From Chersky-840 sp963811775 (GTDB lineage Bacteria; Actinomycetota; Acidimicrobiia; Acidimicrobiales; UBA8190), in NCBI GenBank assembly GCA_963811775.1, contig CAWESO010000010.1:1-64000 (forward strand): DNA of 64,000 nt. Direction: 5' to 3'. Numbering within the stretch: the stretch's first letter is position 1; each line of letters opens with the position of its first letter. Both the position numbers and the translations under genes were made by a program. Below the pieces are notes generated by a model. That model was not told the origin of the DNA and did no database searches. It was given only the letters and a program-made list of their open reading frames with translations. Positions 1 to 8,564 of the stretch are shown in pieces.

Positions 1-255
1 GGAGCCCCAGAGGGCTACCTCTCACCGAGCGGGAATGCCGGTGTTCGGGCGGGCCTCCGGGAGAACCTGACCGACCCAAGCGCCCGGGATCACTCTAAGC
101 CGCGATTTCGCGCGCGGCTCTCGGCCAGCCGGAGGCGCACTACTCCGGCACTTCCAGACCGGTCCCGTCAAACACACGTTGCGAATCGGCCGTGCCACCC
201 TCTCAGCTGCCCGCAACCTCTTGTGGGCAGGTCGTCCTGTGGGTACGGTGCGCCG

Positions 256-432
256 ATGGACACACAATCCGACATCAGGTCGCTCAAACACGGGTTGAGC
301 GAGCTTGCCAGGGCAGTTGAGGAGTTGGCAGATGCCGTGGAGGACGCCGTCCAAGGCCGAACTGCTTCGGAGGTGAGCGGCGCCAGGAACGCGAGTCACA
401 CGGCTAGGCAGATTGCCCAGCGCTTCATGTGA
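256..432 (+). CDS. small hypothetical helical protein
   Basis: A 58-residue product starting at the ATG at 256. It is rich in Ala, Glu, Asp and Leu with heptad-like spacing (HGLSELARAVEELADAVEDA), so a short amphipathic helix or coiled coil is likely. I recognise no family. The longer upstream start in the same frame adds a Cys/Gly-rich stretch that does not look coded. The next small gene on this strand lies 190 bases downstream. It could be a chance reading frame, but its composition is more protein-like than the other short frames here. Confidence 0.4.
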   Translation: MDTQSDIRSLKHGLSELARAVEELADAVEDAVQGRTASEVSGARNASHTARQIAQRFM

Positions 433-618
433 CCCGCTTCGTGCTGGGTCGTGGTCGGGCTCAGGTCAGGCCTCGTCAGGTCCAACAGATCGCAAATGTT
501 CCGTACCGTACCGGCGATACAGGGAGGATCACCTCCGGGTCGGGTGCTGACAAACGGCACGTTGCGAACGGCGGCCAGACCGGAAATGCGACTCTCGGTC
601 CAGTGGGACAATGGGGAC

Positions 619-726
619 ATGGAAATGCGTTGCGCCCAGTGCGGCTGCCTGGTCGATGCGGGGCAGGTTGTCGAACGCTGCGGGAACCCAGAGTGCTGTT
701 GTTGGGACCTCCCCGACAAGTCGTGA
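619..726 (+). CDS. tiny Cys-rich zinc-ribbon-like protein
   Basis: A 35-residue product read from the ATG at 619. It carries CxxC near the N-terminus (CAQC) and a second Cys group (CGNPECCC), seven Cys in all, the spacing expected of a small zinc ribbon. The frame is open further upstream, but the Cys pattern sits entirely in this C-terminal part. A regulatory or chaperone-like role is possible but cannot be read from the sequence. The size makes a spurious frame possible. Confidence 0.4.
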   Translation: MEMRCAQCGCLVDAGQVVERCGNPECCCWDLPDKS

Positions 727-965
727 AGAGGACACGCTGATCTCGAACTGGTTCCTTCGGCCGCACATCACCTACGACCTGGGCACGCCGATCATTGGCA
801 AGGCGGGTGCTCACGACGAGCACGAGCGCACCGCATGAGGTTGAATCGAGTTTGCGGACCGGACACGGTCAGTCAGAGCCAGCGATTACCTGGCGGTTAC
901 GACGTCGCTGGTGGGGAGTTGGGTCCACGTCCGGATCGAGTGGCGGCCCGATCGAGAGTTTGGTG

Positions 966-1550
966 TCATTCAGTTGTCTCGTCTGTGAGAGCGTTGGCCC
1001 ACTCCATGATGGTGTCGGCTGTGCTCTGATTGAAGATCACGCGCAGATGCCCGACGTTCGGCACCTCTAGGAGAGTGTGTGGCCTGTTCGGTCGAGTAGC
1101 ACTCTTCGGTACAAACCTGTCTTTCGCAGCTGTTACCACCAGGATTGGCGGGCGCTCGCCAGGGATAGCTGCCACACCCCTTAGATAGGCGCTGTTCGTC
1201 CCCATTTCCCTCATGACCGGTAATGGGCCGAAGCGTGACAGATTGTGGCCCTGGTGCGGTGTACCGATAGTTACGAGTCCATCGATTGGTGCTCCTAGCG
1301 CTGCGGCGTGCTCTGCTACCAGACCCCCCATCGAATGCCCGATCACCACGATGGTCTCGTGGGTCTGATCCAGTTCGTTGATCAGCTCGACTAGGCGCTC
1401 CGCTGAGGTAGCGATTGGCCCGAAGGCCAATCGCTCGTTGAAATACTTGGTTCGCCAGCCCTGTTCACGAGCGCTGCGCCGAATCGCGGTGAGCGGCCAT
1501 TCATTCCCGGGAGCAGCCAAGCCTCCCACGAAGACGAGGACCTTACTCAT
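966..1550 (-). CDS. alpha/beta hydrolase, small esterase/lipase-like
   Basis: A 194-residue cytoplasmic alpha/beta-hydrolase; no signal peptide is visible. The N-terminal strand MSKVLVFVGGLAAPGNEW fits the oxyanion region. GHSMGG at about residues 90-95 is the nucleophile elbow (Ser), DRFVP at about 150 supplies the likely acid, and NVGHL near the C-terminus the His. It is shorter than typical 260-300-residue members and lacks a large cap, resembling lipase/PGAP1-like minimal hydrolases. The substrate is unknown. It stands alone on this strand, with a non-coding stretch beyond its start. Confidence 0.85.
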   Translation of the reverse strand: MSKVLVFVGGLAAPGNEWPLTAIRRSAREQGWRTKYFNERLAFGPIATSAERLVELINELDQTHETIVVIGHSMGGLVAEHAAALGAPIDGLVTIGTPHQGHNLSRFGPLPVMREMGTNSAYLRGVAAIPGERPPILVVTAAKDRFVPKSATRPNRPHTLLEVPNVGHLRVIFNQSTADTIMEWANALTDETTE

Positions 1551-2049
1551 CGTTCAGCACTCGGAACAGTAGGGTGGCGTGCTCATCGCTCACGTGCTTC
1601 ACTGCACTGATGTAGGTATCACTGCCATGCGCCATTATTCAGGAGTTATAACCGGAACCTGCGGATGCACAACCCCGGCGCGGGCCCGATGCGTCTTGCC
1701 TCGTCGGGTTCGCTCCACCCGGTCCCGCCTCGCATCGGACGACGTGGTGGCGCCGCTCGCCCCCCGATCTCACCCCGTCATACGCTTCGACCATCATCGA
1801 GTAGACCGAGCGTAAATGCCGGTGATGCGCTATTTGCCGTAGGTCAGTTGGGTGATCGGGACACGCGGTGTCGCTCGGCGGTGGTGATCCCGGGCGGGTC
1901 GCCCGTTGGCCGGTCCACCCGAATCCGGTGCAACCTGTCGGACGCAAAGGGAGACACCGGGGGCGCATCTAAACCCCGAGTACAGGATGCCCAAGCTCCA
2001 GTCGGCCTCCCGGCCAAGAGCGCCGCCCGACTTCAGCTTTGCGGGCGGC
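1551..2049. other. non-coding stretch with repeat module B
   Basis: About 500 bases between the hydrolase start and the lipoprotein stop. The frames present are short, overlap each other on both strands and show no domain. The right part holds the first copy of repeat module B (about 1882-1985), which recurs at 3029 and 5302. I see no RNA gene here. Confidence 0.5.
1882..1985. repeat. dispersed repeat module B, copy 1
   Basis: Begins with GTGATCCCGGGCGGGTCGCC. It continues through a CCGGTGCAACCTGTCGGACG segment and ends in GGGAGACACCGGGGGCGCAT. The same ordered blocks recur at 3029-3115 and 5302-5395 with substitutions, so this is a dispersed repeat and not a chance match. No module A is recognisable directly to its left. 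Confidence 0.75.
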
Positions 2050-2595
2050 TCAGTGGTGCCGACTCGCCCGAGAGAGGGTGTTGAGGATCTCGCGCCCGAG
2101 CGGACCGCTTGCGTCGATTTGCGCGCCCAACGAAGGGACCTGATATCCCAACTCGTAGAAGGTCTGTGGATGGCCCCAAATGACGCGCATGCCGTTGATC
2201 GAGGTGTACTCGGTGGTGGGTTCTAGGACCGGCGGTGACGGCGGCGCGATTCGGACGACATTGGCGGTTACCGACCCCGTTTCGGCAGGACAGGTGGTGA
2301 ACGGCACGGCGTTTCGTACGATGACTGTTCCTGGTGCGGACCCGTACGGACAGTCAACCGTCATCCGGGCCCAGCCTGCTGGTACGAATATCACGGCATC
2401 GCCGTATCCTACGGCTTGCCAACCCGCCGGAATCACCGGGACTGAAGGAGGGACAGCGGATCGGTGAGCCGAGCCGGCACTGCACGCACTGACGAACAGA
2501 ACCAAAGGCGCCAGCAGCGCAATGGACAGCCTTCGCCACACAGCTCTCCTCCCTGCCTCAAGGCTCCGTGTCGCCTGGCGATGACCCTCGTCCAT
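2050..2595 (-). CDS. secreted lipoprotein of unknown function
   Basis: 181 residues. A basic N-region (RRAVWRRL) is followed by a hydrophobic core and a lipobox ending LFVSAC at about residues 33-38, so it should be lipidated at Cys38 and held on the outer face of the membrane. The mature part is Pro/Val-rich with two further Cys pairs (DCPYG, TTCPAE) that may form a disulfide. I recognise no enzymatic motif. It is flanked on both sides by repeat-bearing non-coding DNA, and no operon partner is visible. Confidence 0.75.
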   Translation of the reverse strand: MDEGHRQATRSLEAGRRAVWRRLSIALLAPLVLFVSACSAGSAHRSAVPPSVPVIPAGWQAVGYGDAVIFVPAGWARMTVDCPYGSAPGTVIVRNAVPFTTCPAETGSVTANVVRIAPPSPPVLEPTTEYTSINGMRVIWGHPQTFYELGYQVPSLGAQIDASGPLGREILNTLSRASRHH

Positions 2596-2733
2596 TTACC
2601 GTATTGACGCACGATTATGGAGGAAAGTTCCCCGAGTCGATCGAAGAAATTTCGATCTAATCAAGGCACCCGCCCTGGAATGCCGGCACCAGGATGCCAC
2701 GGCAGGGTCGCCCGCCACCTCCTGAAGGAGCGC

Positions 2734-2816
2734 ATCACCCCGGTCCAGGATGGGCGACGCTCCGTCTGCCAGTGGCGAGTCAGTCCGAAGGTGACGGACT
2801 CGCCTCCGACCTGACC
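2734..2816. repeat. dispersed repeat module A, copy 1
   Basis: Core GACGCTCCGTCTGCC is followed by a hairpin whose arms GGCGAGTC and GACTCGCC are perfectly complementary around a 15-base loop containing AGTCCGAAGGTGACG. The loop can alternatively pair AGTCCG with CGGACT. It ends CTCCGACCTGACCC. The left arm of the first stem (TCACCC/GGGCGA) is imperfect here. Confidence 0.75.
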
Positions 2817-2926
2817 CACGCTCCACGCCCAGGGGGATCTCCGGTTGCGGCCGAGCTGGCCGAACCCGAGGACGCTGGGTGATGCTCAACGAGGCCATCC
2901 AGGCTGTCCGCCTCTGACCGCTCATA

Positions 2927-3006
2927 TCACCCGGACTCGGGCGGGTGACGCTCCGTCTGCCGGAGCCGAATCAGTCCGAAGGTGAGGGACTCGCCTCCGA
3001 CCTGAC
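2927..3006. repeat. dispersed repeat module A, copy 2
   Basis: Starts with a perfect 7-bp stem TCACCCG/CGGGTGA around an 8-base loop. Then comes GACGCTCCGTCTGCC and the second hairpin, degenerate here on its left arm (AGCCGAATC). It ends CTCCGACCTGACGC. Module B follows 22 bases later, giving the full A-B composite. Confidence 0.8.
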
Positions 3007-3028
3007 GCGCACGGAAATGTTCAGCCGC

Positions 3029-3115
3029 GGTGATCCCGGGCGGGTCGCCCTCCGACCCTGCTACCCGACTCCGACGCAACCTCTCCGCCACAGAGGGAGA
3101 CACGGGGGCTCGGGA
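3029..3115. repeat. dispersed repeat module B, copy 2
   Basis: Begins GGTGATCCCGGGCGGGTCGC as in copy 1, then CGACTCCGACGCAACC and GAGGGAGACACGGGGG. It directly follows module A copy 2, showing that the two modules travel as one unit of about 190 bases. Confidence 0.75.
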
Positions 3116-3237
3116 TCCCCGAATATGAACTACCTGGGCCTGCCCTCGCCGTTGAGCCCGACCCCGGTCGGTCACTGGCACCTATCGGCTGGTGTCTATA
3201 CGCCGAGGCAAGTCAGCCGCTCGCTCAGCCAATGCTC

Positions 3238-3471
3238 TCACGTGGTCCCATTCATCTTTCGGTGAACCAGGCACTGTCCGGTGCCGTAGGTCCTCTGCTG
3301 CTCAGCAACCCGCACAAGAGCAGCCACCGTCGCTCGCAAGGCATCCGCCTCGGATTCGTCACGAAGAATCAGACCTATCGAGGCAGATGGATCGTTTGTA
3401 TCCCACGACGTGTCGTCCACTAACCCTGCTTCCCTTGGGTCCGTTGCCAAGAATCTGCAATCCGGGCACAC
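3238..3471 (-). CDS. doubtful small hypothetical protein
   Basis: A 77-residue frame beginning MCPDCRFLATDP with a CxxC pair. It has a protein-like helical segment (EADALRATVAALVRVAEQ). Third codon positions are much less GC-rich than in neighbouring genes, so it is either acquired DNA or not coding. No family is recognised and no good ribosome binding site is seen. Confidence 0.25.
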   Translation of the reverse strand: MCPDCRFLATDPREAGLVDDTSWDTNDPSASIGLILRDESEADALRATVAALVRVAEQQRTYGTGQCLVHRKMNGTT

Positions 3472-3635
3472 TGCGTGTCGGCTTCGTCACTCATTTGCCC
3501 TAGAGTCGCTCATTTGCCCCTAGCTAAGCGGGTTCTTGTCTGCTCTACTAGCGGAAGAAATAGGTGCGATGCCGCGGCATTACCTTGCCATCGGCCACAA
3601 ACGCGGCGTTGCCCGCTAGTTGCTTGGGGGCTCAC

Positions 3636-4994
3636 ATGGGCAAGGCCATTCGCCGTCGAGTTTTCGCCGTCAGCATCGTCATGGTGCTTGGCGTTGCCTC
3701 CGCCACATTCGCCTTTGCGGTCACGACGGCAGCTCACCCCCGAGCGGCGGGTGCGAGCCCGATAGCAACGACCGCATTTCCCGCGGCCGGAACAGACACC
3801 TTCGACTCGTTCGCCACCGTCGAGGTGCAAGCCCCGCCTGGCACCGGTCCTATCACCACCCTCCACCTGGACGGGGTGACGCGCATCCACCGAAGCGGTC
3901 CCGGTGTCAACGCGAACGGGCACCGGTTCATTGACACCCACATGCTCTCTCTCGATCTCACCGGTACCGACCCGACCCTGGGACAGATCAAAGTCCACCT
4001 CAACAACAGGTATGGGATCTCTACGGGCATGGTGACCGCGAACGGCCCCTCGACTGGCCCAGACTTCCCGGCCGAGAGCTGCTTTGACGTCTTCTTCGAC
4101 ATTACCTCGAGCGGAACCCGGACCTTTCCCCCCTTGGATCTGCACAACAGGCATCCCGCAGTGATGTGCGCCCCCGACATCACGACGCTCCCCCCGATTG
4201 GCTCGGTGTACGCCGGCCATAACGACATTCCCCTTCTCAACCACACCGGCACCGAGGTGGCGCTTATGATAAGTGCCCAACACGTACCCACGATCGATCA
4301 CTTCCTCTGTTACAGCGCGACGTCGACCGCCTTTAGTTCCCCGCCTTCACCACAGTTGGAGAACCAGTTCAACATGGGCGGCTTTTCGGTGACTCCGGTG
4401 GCGGTGACCGAGCACTGCAATCCGGTTCAAAAGAAACTGCCGAACCGTCGAGTGACCCCGATCAGCAATCCCGTCGCCCACCTGCTGTGCTGGTCGATCA
4501 CGACGTCGATGATCCAGCCAACCTTCACGGTGGACGAGTTCAACCAGTTCGGCTCGGCGCAACTGAACAGCACGACGGTGCCGCCCGGCCAGCCCACGTC
4601 GCTGTGCCTGCCCACGTGGAAGAGCCTCACTGGTCCGCCAGACCAAAGCCCGTCTCAGCCACCGGGACTCGATCACTTCACCTGCTACCCGGTGAGCTAT
4701 GTGCGGGCGACACCACCATTTCCGGACATTCCCAAGTTCGTCACCCTCACCGACCAGTTCGGGGAACACTTCGCCACGGTGGGTGCTCCAACCCAACTGT
4801 GTGTTCCAACGCAGAAAACGATCGGGTCGCACGTTACCCCGATCACTGACCCCACCGATAACTTGCTGTGCTTCGCCGTCACGCTTCGGAGGCACGGGCT
4901 GCACAGAACGGTGTTCGACCAAAATCAGTTCGGCACAGGGCTCGTCAAAGTAACGAACGCAGAGACCCTCTGCCTGCCGTCGGAGAACCAATAA
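3636..4994 (+). CDS. secreted Cys-containing repeat protein (DUF7450-like)
   Basis: 452 residues from the ATG at 3636; the frame is open 72 bases further up, but a signal peptide starts here (KAIRRR, then a hydrophobic core, then AFA). The mature protein has at least three copies of a module of about 85 residues. Each copy runs from DHFLCY or HLLCW through DQFG/NQFG to a C-terminal LC-P motif (SLCLPTWK, QLCVPTQK, TLCLPS). Paired Cys in each module suggest disulfides, so the product is extracellular. The pattern matches proteins annotated as domain of unknown function in soil actinobacteria. There is no catalytic motif. Confidence 0.8.
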   Translation: MGKAIRRRVFAVSIVMVLGVASATFAFAVTTAAHPRAAGASPIATTAFPAAGTDTFDSFATVEVQAPPGTGPITTLHLDGVTRIHRSGPGVNANGHRFIDTHMLSLDLTGTDPTLGQIKVHLNNRYGISTGMVTANGPSTGPDFPAESCFDVFFDITSSGTRTFPPLDLHNRHPAVMCAPDITTLPPIGSVYAGHNDIPLLNHTGTEVALMISAQHVPTIDHFLCYSATSTAFSSPPSPQLENQFNMGGFSVTPVAVTEHCNPVQKKLPNRRVTPISNPVAHLLCWSITTSMIQPTFTVDEFNQFGSAQLNSTTVPPGQPTSLCLPTWKSLTGPPDQSPSQPPGLDHFTCYPVSYVRATPPFPDIPKFVTLTDQFGEHFATVGAPTQLCVPTQKTIGSHVTPITDPTDNLLCFAVTLRRHGLHRTVFDQNQFGTGLVKVTNAETLCLPSENQ

Positions 4995-5195
4995 ACGGCA
5001 TTCGTCAGATCTGGCTACCTTTGGTCACTCTCATCGCCGAGCCAATGTGGGAGGGGCCGATCGCAAGAGGTCAAGTGCAGCAAGAACGTCCAAGCGCAGG
5101 TCGGGCCAATCGACCTCCATTAGCCGTACGCTAATGGAGGTTGCGGGGCGGCTCAGCAGGACCAGGCACGCCCCGTCCCGAGGGGCGCATCTAAA

Positions 5196-5278
5196 CACCC
5201 GGAGTCGGGCGGGTGACGCTCCGTCTTACCAGTGCCGAGTCAGTCCGAAGCTGACGGACTCGCCTCCGACCAGACCCA
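5196..5278. repeat. dispersed repeat module A, copy 3
   Basis: First stem CACCCG/CGGGTG around GAGTCGGG, then GACGCTCCGTCTTACC. The second hairpin follows, here with arms CGAGTC/GACTCG and internal AGTCCG/CGGACT. It ends CTCCGACCAGACCC. Module B follows after a short spacer, as in copy 2. Confidence 0.8.
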
Positions 5279-5301
5279 TCCGCTATCGCTCAGCGACGCG
5301 A

Positions 5302-5395
5302 ATGCTGCGCGGGTCGCCAATCGGCCCGGTTACCCGATCCGGTGAAACCTGTCGGACGCAGAGGAAGACACCGGGAGCGCATGGCCCCGAGTACG
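5302..5395. repeat. dispersed repeat module B, copy 3
   Basis: Contains GCGGGTCGCC, GATCCGGTGAAACCTGTCGG and GAAGACACCGGGAGCGCAT in the same order as copies 1 and 2. Its tail CCCCGAGTAC also matches copy 1 beyond the core. This is the right-most copy I can see. Confidence 0.75.
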
Positions 5396-6297
5396 CGCTC
5401 CAAGCCCCGACCGCACGGCCACAAAACGGTCCCAGGTGACCTGGACGAGACGCTCCCAGGGCGGGATCGGAGAACCGGCGCTCAATCCGAATCGCATGTC
5501 CCTGCGAACACCAATGGGCATCGCCTCTATTGCGTGCTGCCCGGACGGCATTACTCGGGTCCGCGTCATCCGCTTTCGGCGCGGAAGAGCGACGAGCTTC
5601 GATGACGGCTCAGCACGGGCTCGGAGTAGACCATGTGGGTCGGCTCAGGCCCGGTGGGCCGGCAGTGAGGATGAACGAGGCACTGTGGCCGACGGCTGAG
5701 GACCGGGAGTCGATCCACCCCAGGCGGACGACGGGGGCGAAAGAGCGCGGCCCAGAGCGGTGTGGGCCTCGGTGGACGGCACCGGTTCTCCGACCTCACT
5801 CTTCTGCAACTCGTTGTCGGCAGCCTTCGTGGTGTTGGGCCTCATCCTCGCCAGCGTCCTTTGGTTCGATGCGGAGTCGGCTAGGGCCAGAAGTCACAGT
5901 GCATCCTGTGAAGTTGCTTAGAGAATGCGTCGGGTCAGACGCCACGAGAGCGCACACCATCGCAACCACCAACGAGTATGGGAATGTTGAACGACGCGCT
6001 ACGGCGGCGGTCCAACTGTTGGACGCCTGATGGGCGAGAGCAGCCAACCCGACCAGTGTGACCGCATTTTCAGTACCTCACGTCCCAATGCAGGCCGCTC
6101 GGAGCTGCCGGGATTGTGGTGTCGCCCAGAGGCCAAAGGTGCGATTAGGCCCAACCGTCGGGATCGCTCCGGGACGTCGTTAAGAGCGGTCACGCCCCCG
6201 GAGCGGATGCTCGGCATCGGCACGTTCCGCCCGGTCCCGATAGATACATGAAGCGACCGAGATCCGATGGGATCCGTACCTCGAAATGCTCCTGGTC

Positions 6298-7212
6298 CTA
6301 TGAAGACGGCGTCGGCGGAGCGGTCGACCCGTAGGCGATGGCAAAGCCATCTCCTGGCGGAGTACCGGTATCAGGGCCAGAGGGAATGGAGACGATCTGG
6401 CTCCTACGGAAGCTGCCCTGGACCAACTCGCCGCCCGTTCCTGCGCTGAGGCCCGGTGAGATGCTATTGACTTTACTGAGGTCGAAGGTCGTCGAACCGT
6501 ACTGGGCCAGCGTGGCCTGGCGACCATTCACCTCGGGAGCCTCCAAGATCCACTCCGCCGAGGTCCCGGGACCTGAGTAGCTCTGCGTGGTGCTAAACGA
6601 GGGCTGGGCCCTATGGCTTGCCTGGCCGTTATCGGTCAGCGTGATCGACCACTGCTGTAACGAGACTTGGGTGATCGAGACCGTGATCGAGTCGCCCGGC
6701 TCGACGGTGATCGACGAGATTGGCGTCTCAGCGGCCGGAAGGATCTCCCACCATGCCAAGTAGTGAGCGCTGCCGCCGGTGTAGTTCTGTTCCGTCCCGG
6801 CCTGGATGAGGTGGGAATTCGTGAAGCCGTCGATGCCGGTCCAGGCGGCGGAGTAGGTCGACGATCCCCTGGATCCGGTGACCGTGGGCACAGTCCACGT
6901 GCCGGTGACGCTCGTATAGGCCGTGCCGGAAGCCGGTACACACGAGAGCCCGGACGGCGACGTCTCACTCACCGCATAGCCCGACCAGTTCGATGACGCC
7001 CAGCACGGCAGCAACGACGAGCTGGCCGTGGTGGACCCACGAGCCCTTGTCGCGGCCGCGCCCAGGAGGTGACTCGGCAGTAGTCGCAACACGGGGGCGG
7101 CGATCGTTCCCGTCGAGGTACCTGCCGTCAAGAGGACCGCACCGGCTGCCGTCACCGCCAGGCATAACGACATGGACAACCATCGGTTGCGACGTGACCG
7201 TTTGATGTGCAT
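6298..7212 (-). CDS. secreted G1-family (eqolisin-type) glutamic peptidase
   Basis: 304 residues from the ATG at 7212, chosen because GGGGAGG sits 5 bases upstream and a clear signal peptide follows (KRSRRNRW, then a long Ala/Leu/Val core). The mature domain starts around SSNWSGYAV and shows the hallmarks of the G1/A4 peptidase family. These are TGTWTVPTV, AAWTGIDG, LIQAGTEQ (catalytic Gln region), YLAWWEILP, and AEWILEAPEVNG containing the catalytic Glu. Such enzymes are acid-active endopeptidases, typical of acidic soils. It is monocistronic, with an iron-box-like palindrome about 40 bases upstream. Confidence 0.9.
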   Translation of the reverse strand: MHIKRSRRNRWLSMSLCLAVTAAGAVLLTAGTSTGTIAAPVLRLLPSHLLGAAATRARGSTTASSSLLPCWASSNWSGYAVSETSPSGLSCVPASGTAYTSVTGTWTVPTVTGSRGSSTYSAAWTGIDGFTNSHLIQAGTEQNYTGGSAHYLAWWEILPAAETPISSITVEPGDSITVSITQVSLQQWSITLTDNGQASHRAQPSFSTTQSYSGPGTSAEWILEAPEVNGRQATLAQYGSTTFDLSKVNSISPGLSAGTGGELVQGSFRRSQIVSIPSGPDTGTPPGDGFAIAYGSTAPPTPSS

Positions 7213-7250
7213 GGCACCTCCCCGCTTCGGTGCTGTCCGATGACCTTTCG

Positions 7251-7269
7251 TGAGCTTAGGCTCACCAAA
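7251..7269 (-). promoter_or_regulatory. possible DtxR/IdeR-type iron box
   Basis: TGAGCTTAGGCTCACCAAA matches 15 of 19 positions of the published IdeR/DtxR consensus (TTAGGTTAGSCTAACCTAA, from memory). It lies on a 16-bp palindrome GTGAGCTTAGGCTCAC at 7250-7265. It lies 38 bases before the G1 peptidase start, the usual place for a promoter operator. A GntR-type site is an alternative reading. Confidence 0.4.
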
Positions 7270-7529
7270 TGTGGTGCACAAGGATGGAGCGTCTACTTTC
7301 CCATGCCTGCAACTGGCGTCTGAGGGGCCGGTCCGATCATGAGTGCCGGTTCCGGGGCATTCCCAACGAAGCCAGCGACGGGCCCTGGTGGCGCGCGGCA
7401 TCACTCGCTCTGCTGCGGGCAAATGGAGCGCGCCGGACCATCCGCTACTGCTTGATATGCGGGTAATCCACGACTTGGGTCAGGCACCGTCCTTTGATGG
7501 TGCTTCGCCCTTCGGAAGGAGCCCGTCAA

Positions 7530-8564
7530 ATGTGGACCCCGCGCCTGGATCTGTCCAGGCCTACTTCAGGGGAGGTGTCGGTTCGCGTCGGCCATGAGCT
7601 GGTCGACGAGTACCTTCACTTCCTCGCCGGAAGGGCCCGCCCGAACTCGCTGGTTGCCGCCGGATTCGACCTGAAGATCTTCTTCGCCTGGTCGCGCCTG
7701 GAGCCGAAGGACGTCACCACCAAGGACGTGATCGCCTTCGTGGCCGCACAACGAACGCCACGAGTGACACAGAAGGTCGTGCGGATCAGCGACGGGGGTT
7801 CGGGGCTGTCGTCGAGGACGGTCGCCCGGCGGCTGTCGAGCATCTCGGGCCTCTACTCCTATCTCCTTGCTCGCGGCGATTGTGGCGTCGCCACCAACCC
7901 CGTTCCCCGGGGGCTCGCCACCAGACGAGCCCGTCGCAACGGCGGACGGGGTGTGCCGCTCGTGCGCACGCCGAGGCTTCTGCCCCGGATCCTCGAACCG
8001 AGCGAGGTCGACCGGTTGATGGCGGCGCTCAGAACCACACGGGACCGGGCCATGGTCGAAGCCATGGTGTTCGGAGGACTCCGGCGCTGTGAGGTCCTGG
8101 CCTTGGAGATGAGCGACCTGCGTGTCGGTGAGCGCAAGGTGTTCATCTCCAAGGGCAAGGGTGGACACCAGCGCCTCATCCCGATGTCCTCGCGCTTCTT
8201 CGCCAGCGTGGCTCGCTACCTGGACACCGAACGACCGGCCGACGTTGTCTCCGACACCGTGTTCGTCGTGCTGAAGGGACAGCACCGGGGCCAGCCCCTG
8301 TCTGCGGCCGGGCTCCGCCAGATCCTGGAGTCGGCCCGTGAGAGAGCCGGGCTTGCTCACGGGAGCTGTCACGAGCTGCGCCACACCTGCATGACGCGGC
8401 TGCGTGAGGCCGGCATGGCCCTCGAAGCCGTGCAGGCCCAGGCCGGCCACGCCTCGATCGAGACGACCAGGATCTACCTGCATCTGGCCGACGACTGGTT
8501 GGCGGGCGAGTACCGCCGAGCCACCGAAGCCATCGACGCCCAGAGCATCGGGGTGGCGACATGA
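7530..8564 (+). CDS. tyrosine recombinase, first of pair
   Basis: 344 residues from the ATG at 7530, preferred because GGAAGGAG lies 8 bases upstream; an in-frame ATG at 7497 lacks such a site. The N-terminal SAM-like core-binding domain (about 10-115) binds DNA. The catalytic domain shows Arg in GGLRRCEVL, Lys in SKGKGGHQR, His-x-x-Arg in HELRHT, the GH box (AGHASIETT) and Tyr in RIYLHL. The full R-K-HxxR-H-Y set is present, so it should be active. The stop overlaps the next start (ATGA), so the two recombinases are translationally coupled and probably act together at the flanking inverted repeats. Confidence 0.9.
   Translation: MWTPRLDLSRPTSGEVSVRVGHELVDEYLHFLAGRARPNSLVAAGFDLKIFFAWSRLEPKDVTTKDVIAFVAAQRTPRVTQKVVRISDGGSGLSSRTVARRLSSISGLYSYLLARGDCGVATNPVPRGLATRRARRNGGRGVPLVRTPRLLPRILEPSEVDRLMAALRTTRDRAMVEAMVFGGLRRCEVLALEMSDLRVGERKVFISKGKGGHQRLIPMSSRFFASVARYLDTERPADVVSDTVFVVLKGQHRGQPLSAAGLRQILESARERAGLAHGSCHELRHTCMTRLREAGMALEAVQAQAGHASIETTRIYLHLADDWLAGEYRRATEAIDAQSIGVAT

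Larger units (their letters stand above)
2596..3635. other. 1-kb repeat-bearing intergenic stretch
   Basis: Holds repeat module A twice (2734-2816 and 2927-3006) and module B once (3029-3115). One weak minus-strand frame (3238-3471) is listed separately. The other frames are short, overlap the repeats and look non-coding. The promoter of the secreted protein starting at 3636 must lie at the right end. Confidence 0.5.
4995..6297. other. 1.3-kb intergenic stretch with repeat modules
   Basis: Lies between convergent genes. The left part carries module A (5196-5278) and module B (5302-5395), preceded by a module-B tail (GGGGCGCATCTAAA near 5182). The right part (about 5800-5930) has a plus-strand segment that would read as a hydrophobic helix ending in Ser-Ala-Arg (AAFVVLGLILASVLWFDA) but lacks a start and a supporting frame. 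It may be the remnant of a small membrane protein. Nothing else is supported. Confidence 0.45.

Noticed and set aside
1882..5395. Repeats as a CRISPR array or a cobalamin riboswitch
   Set aside because: Spacing is irregular, units are 80-100 bases and diverged, and there are no cas genes. Module B has a short GGTGCAAC-type stretch reminiscent of cobalamin riboswitches, but the conserved core and B12 box are absent and no B12 gene follows.
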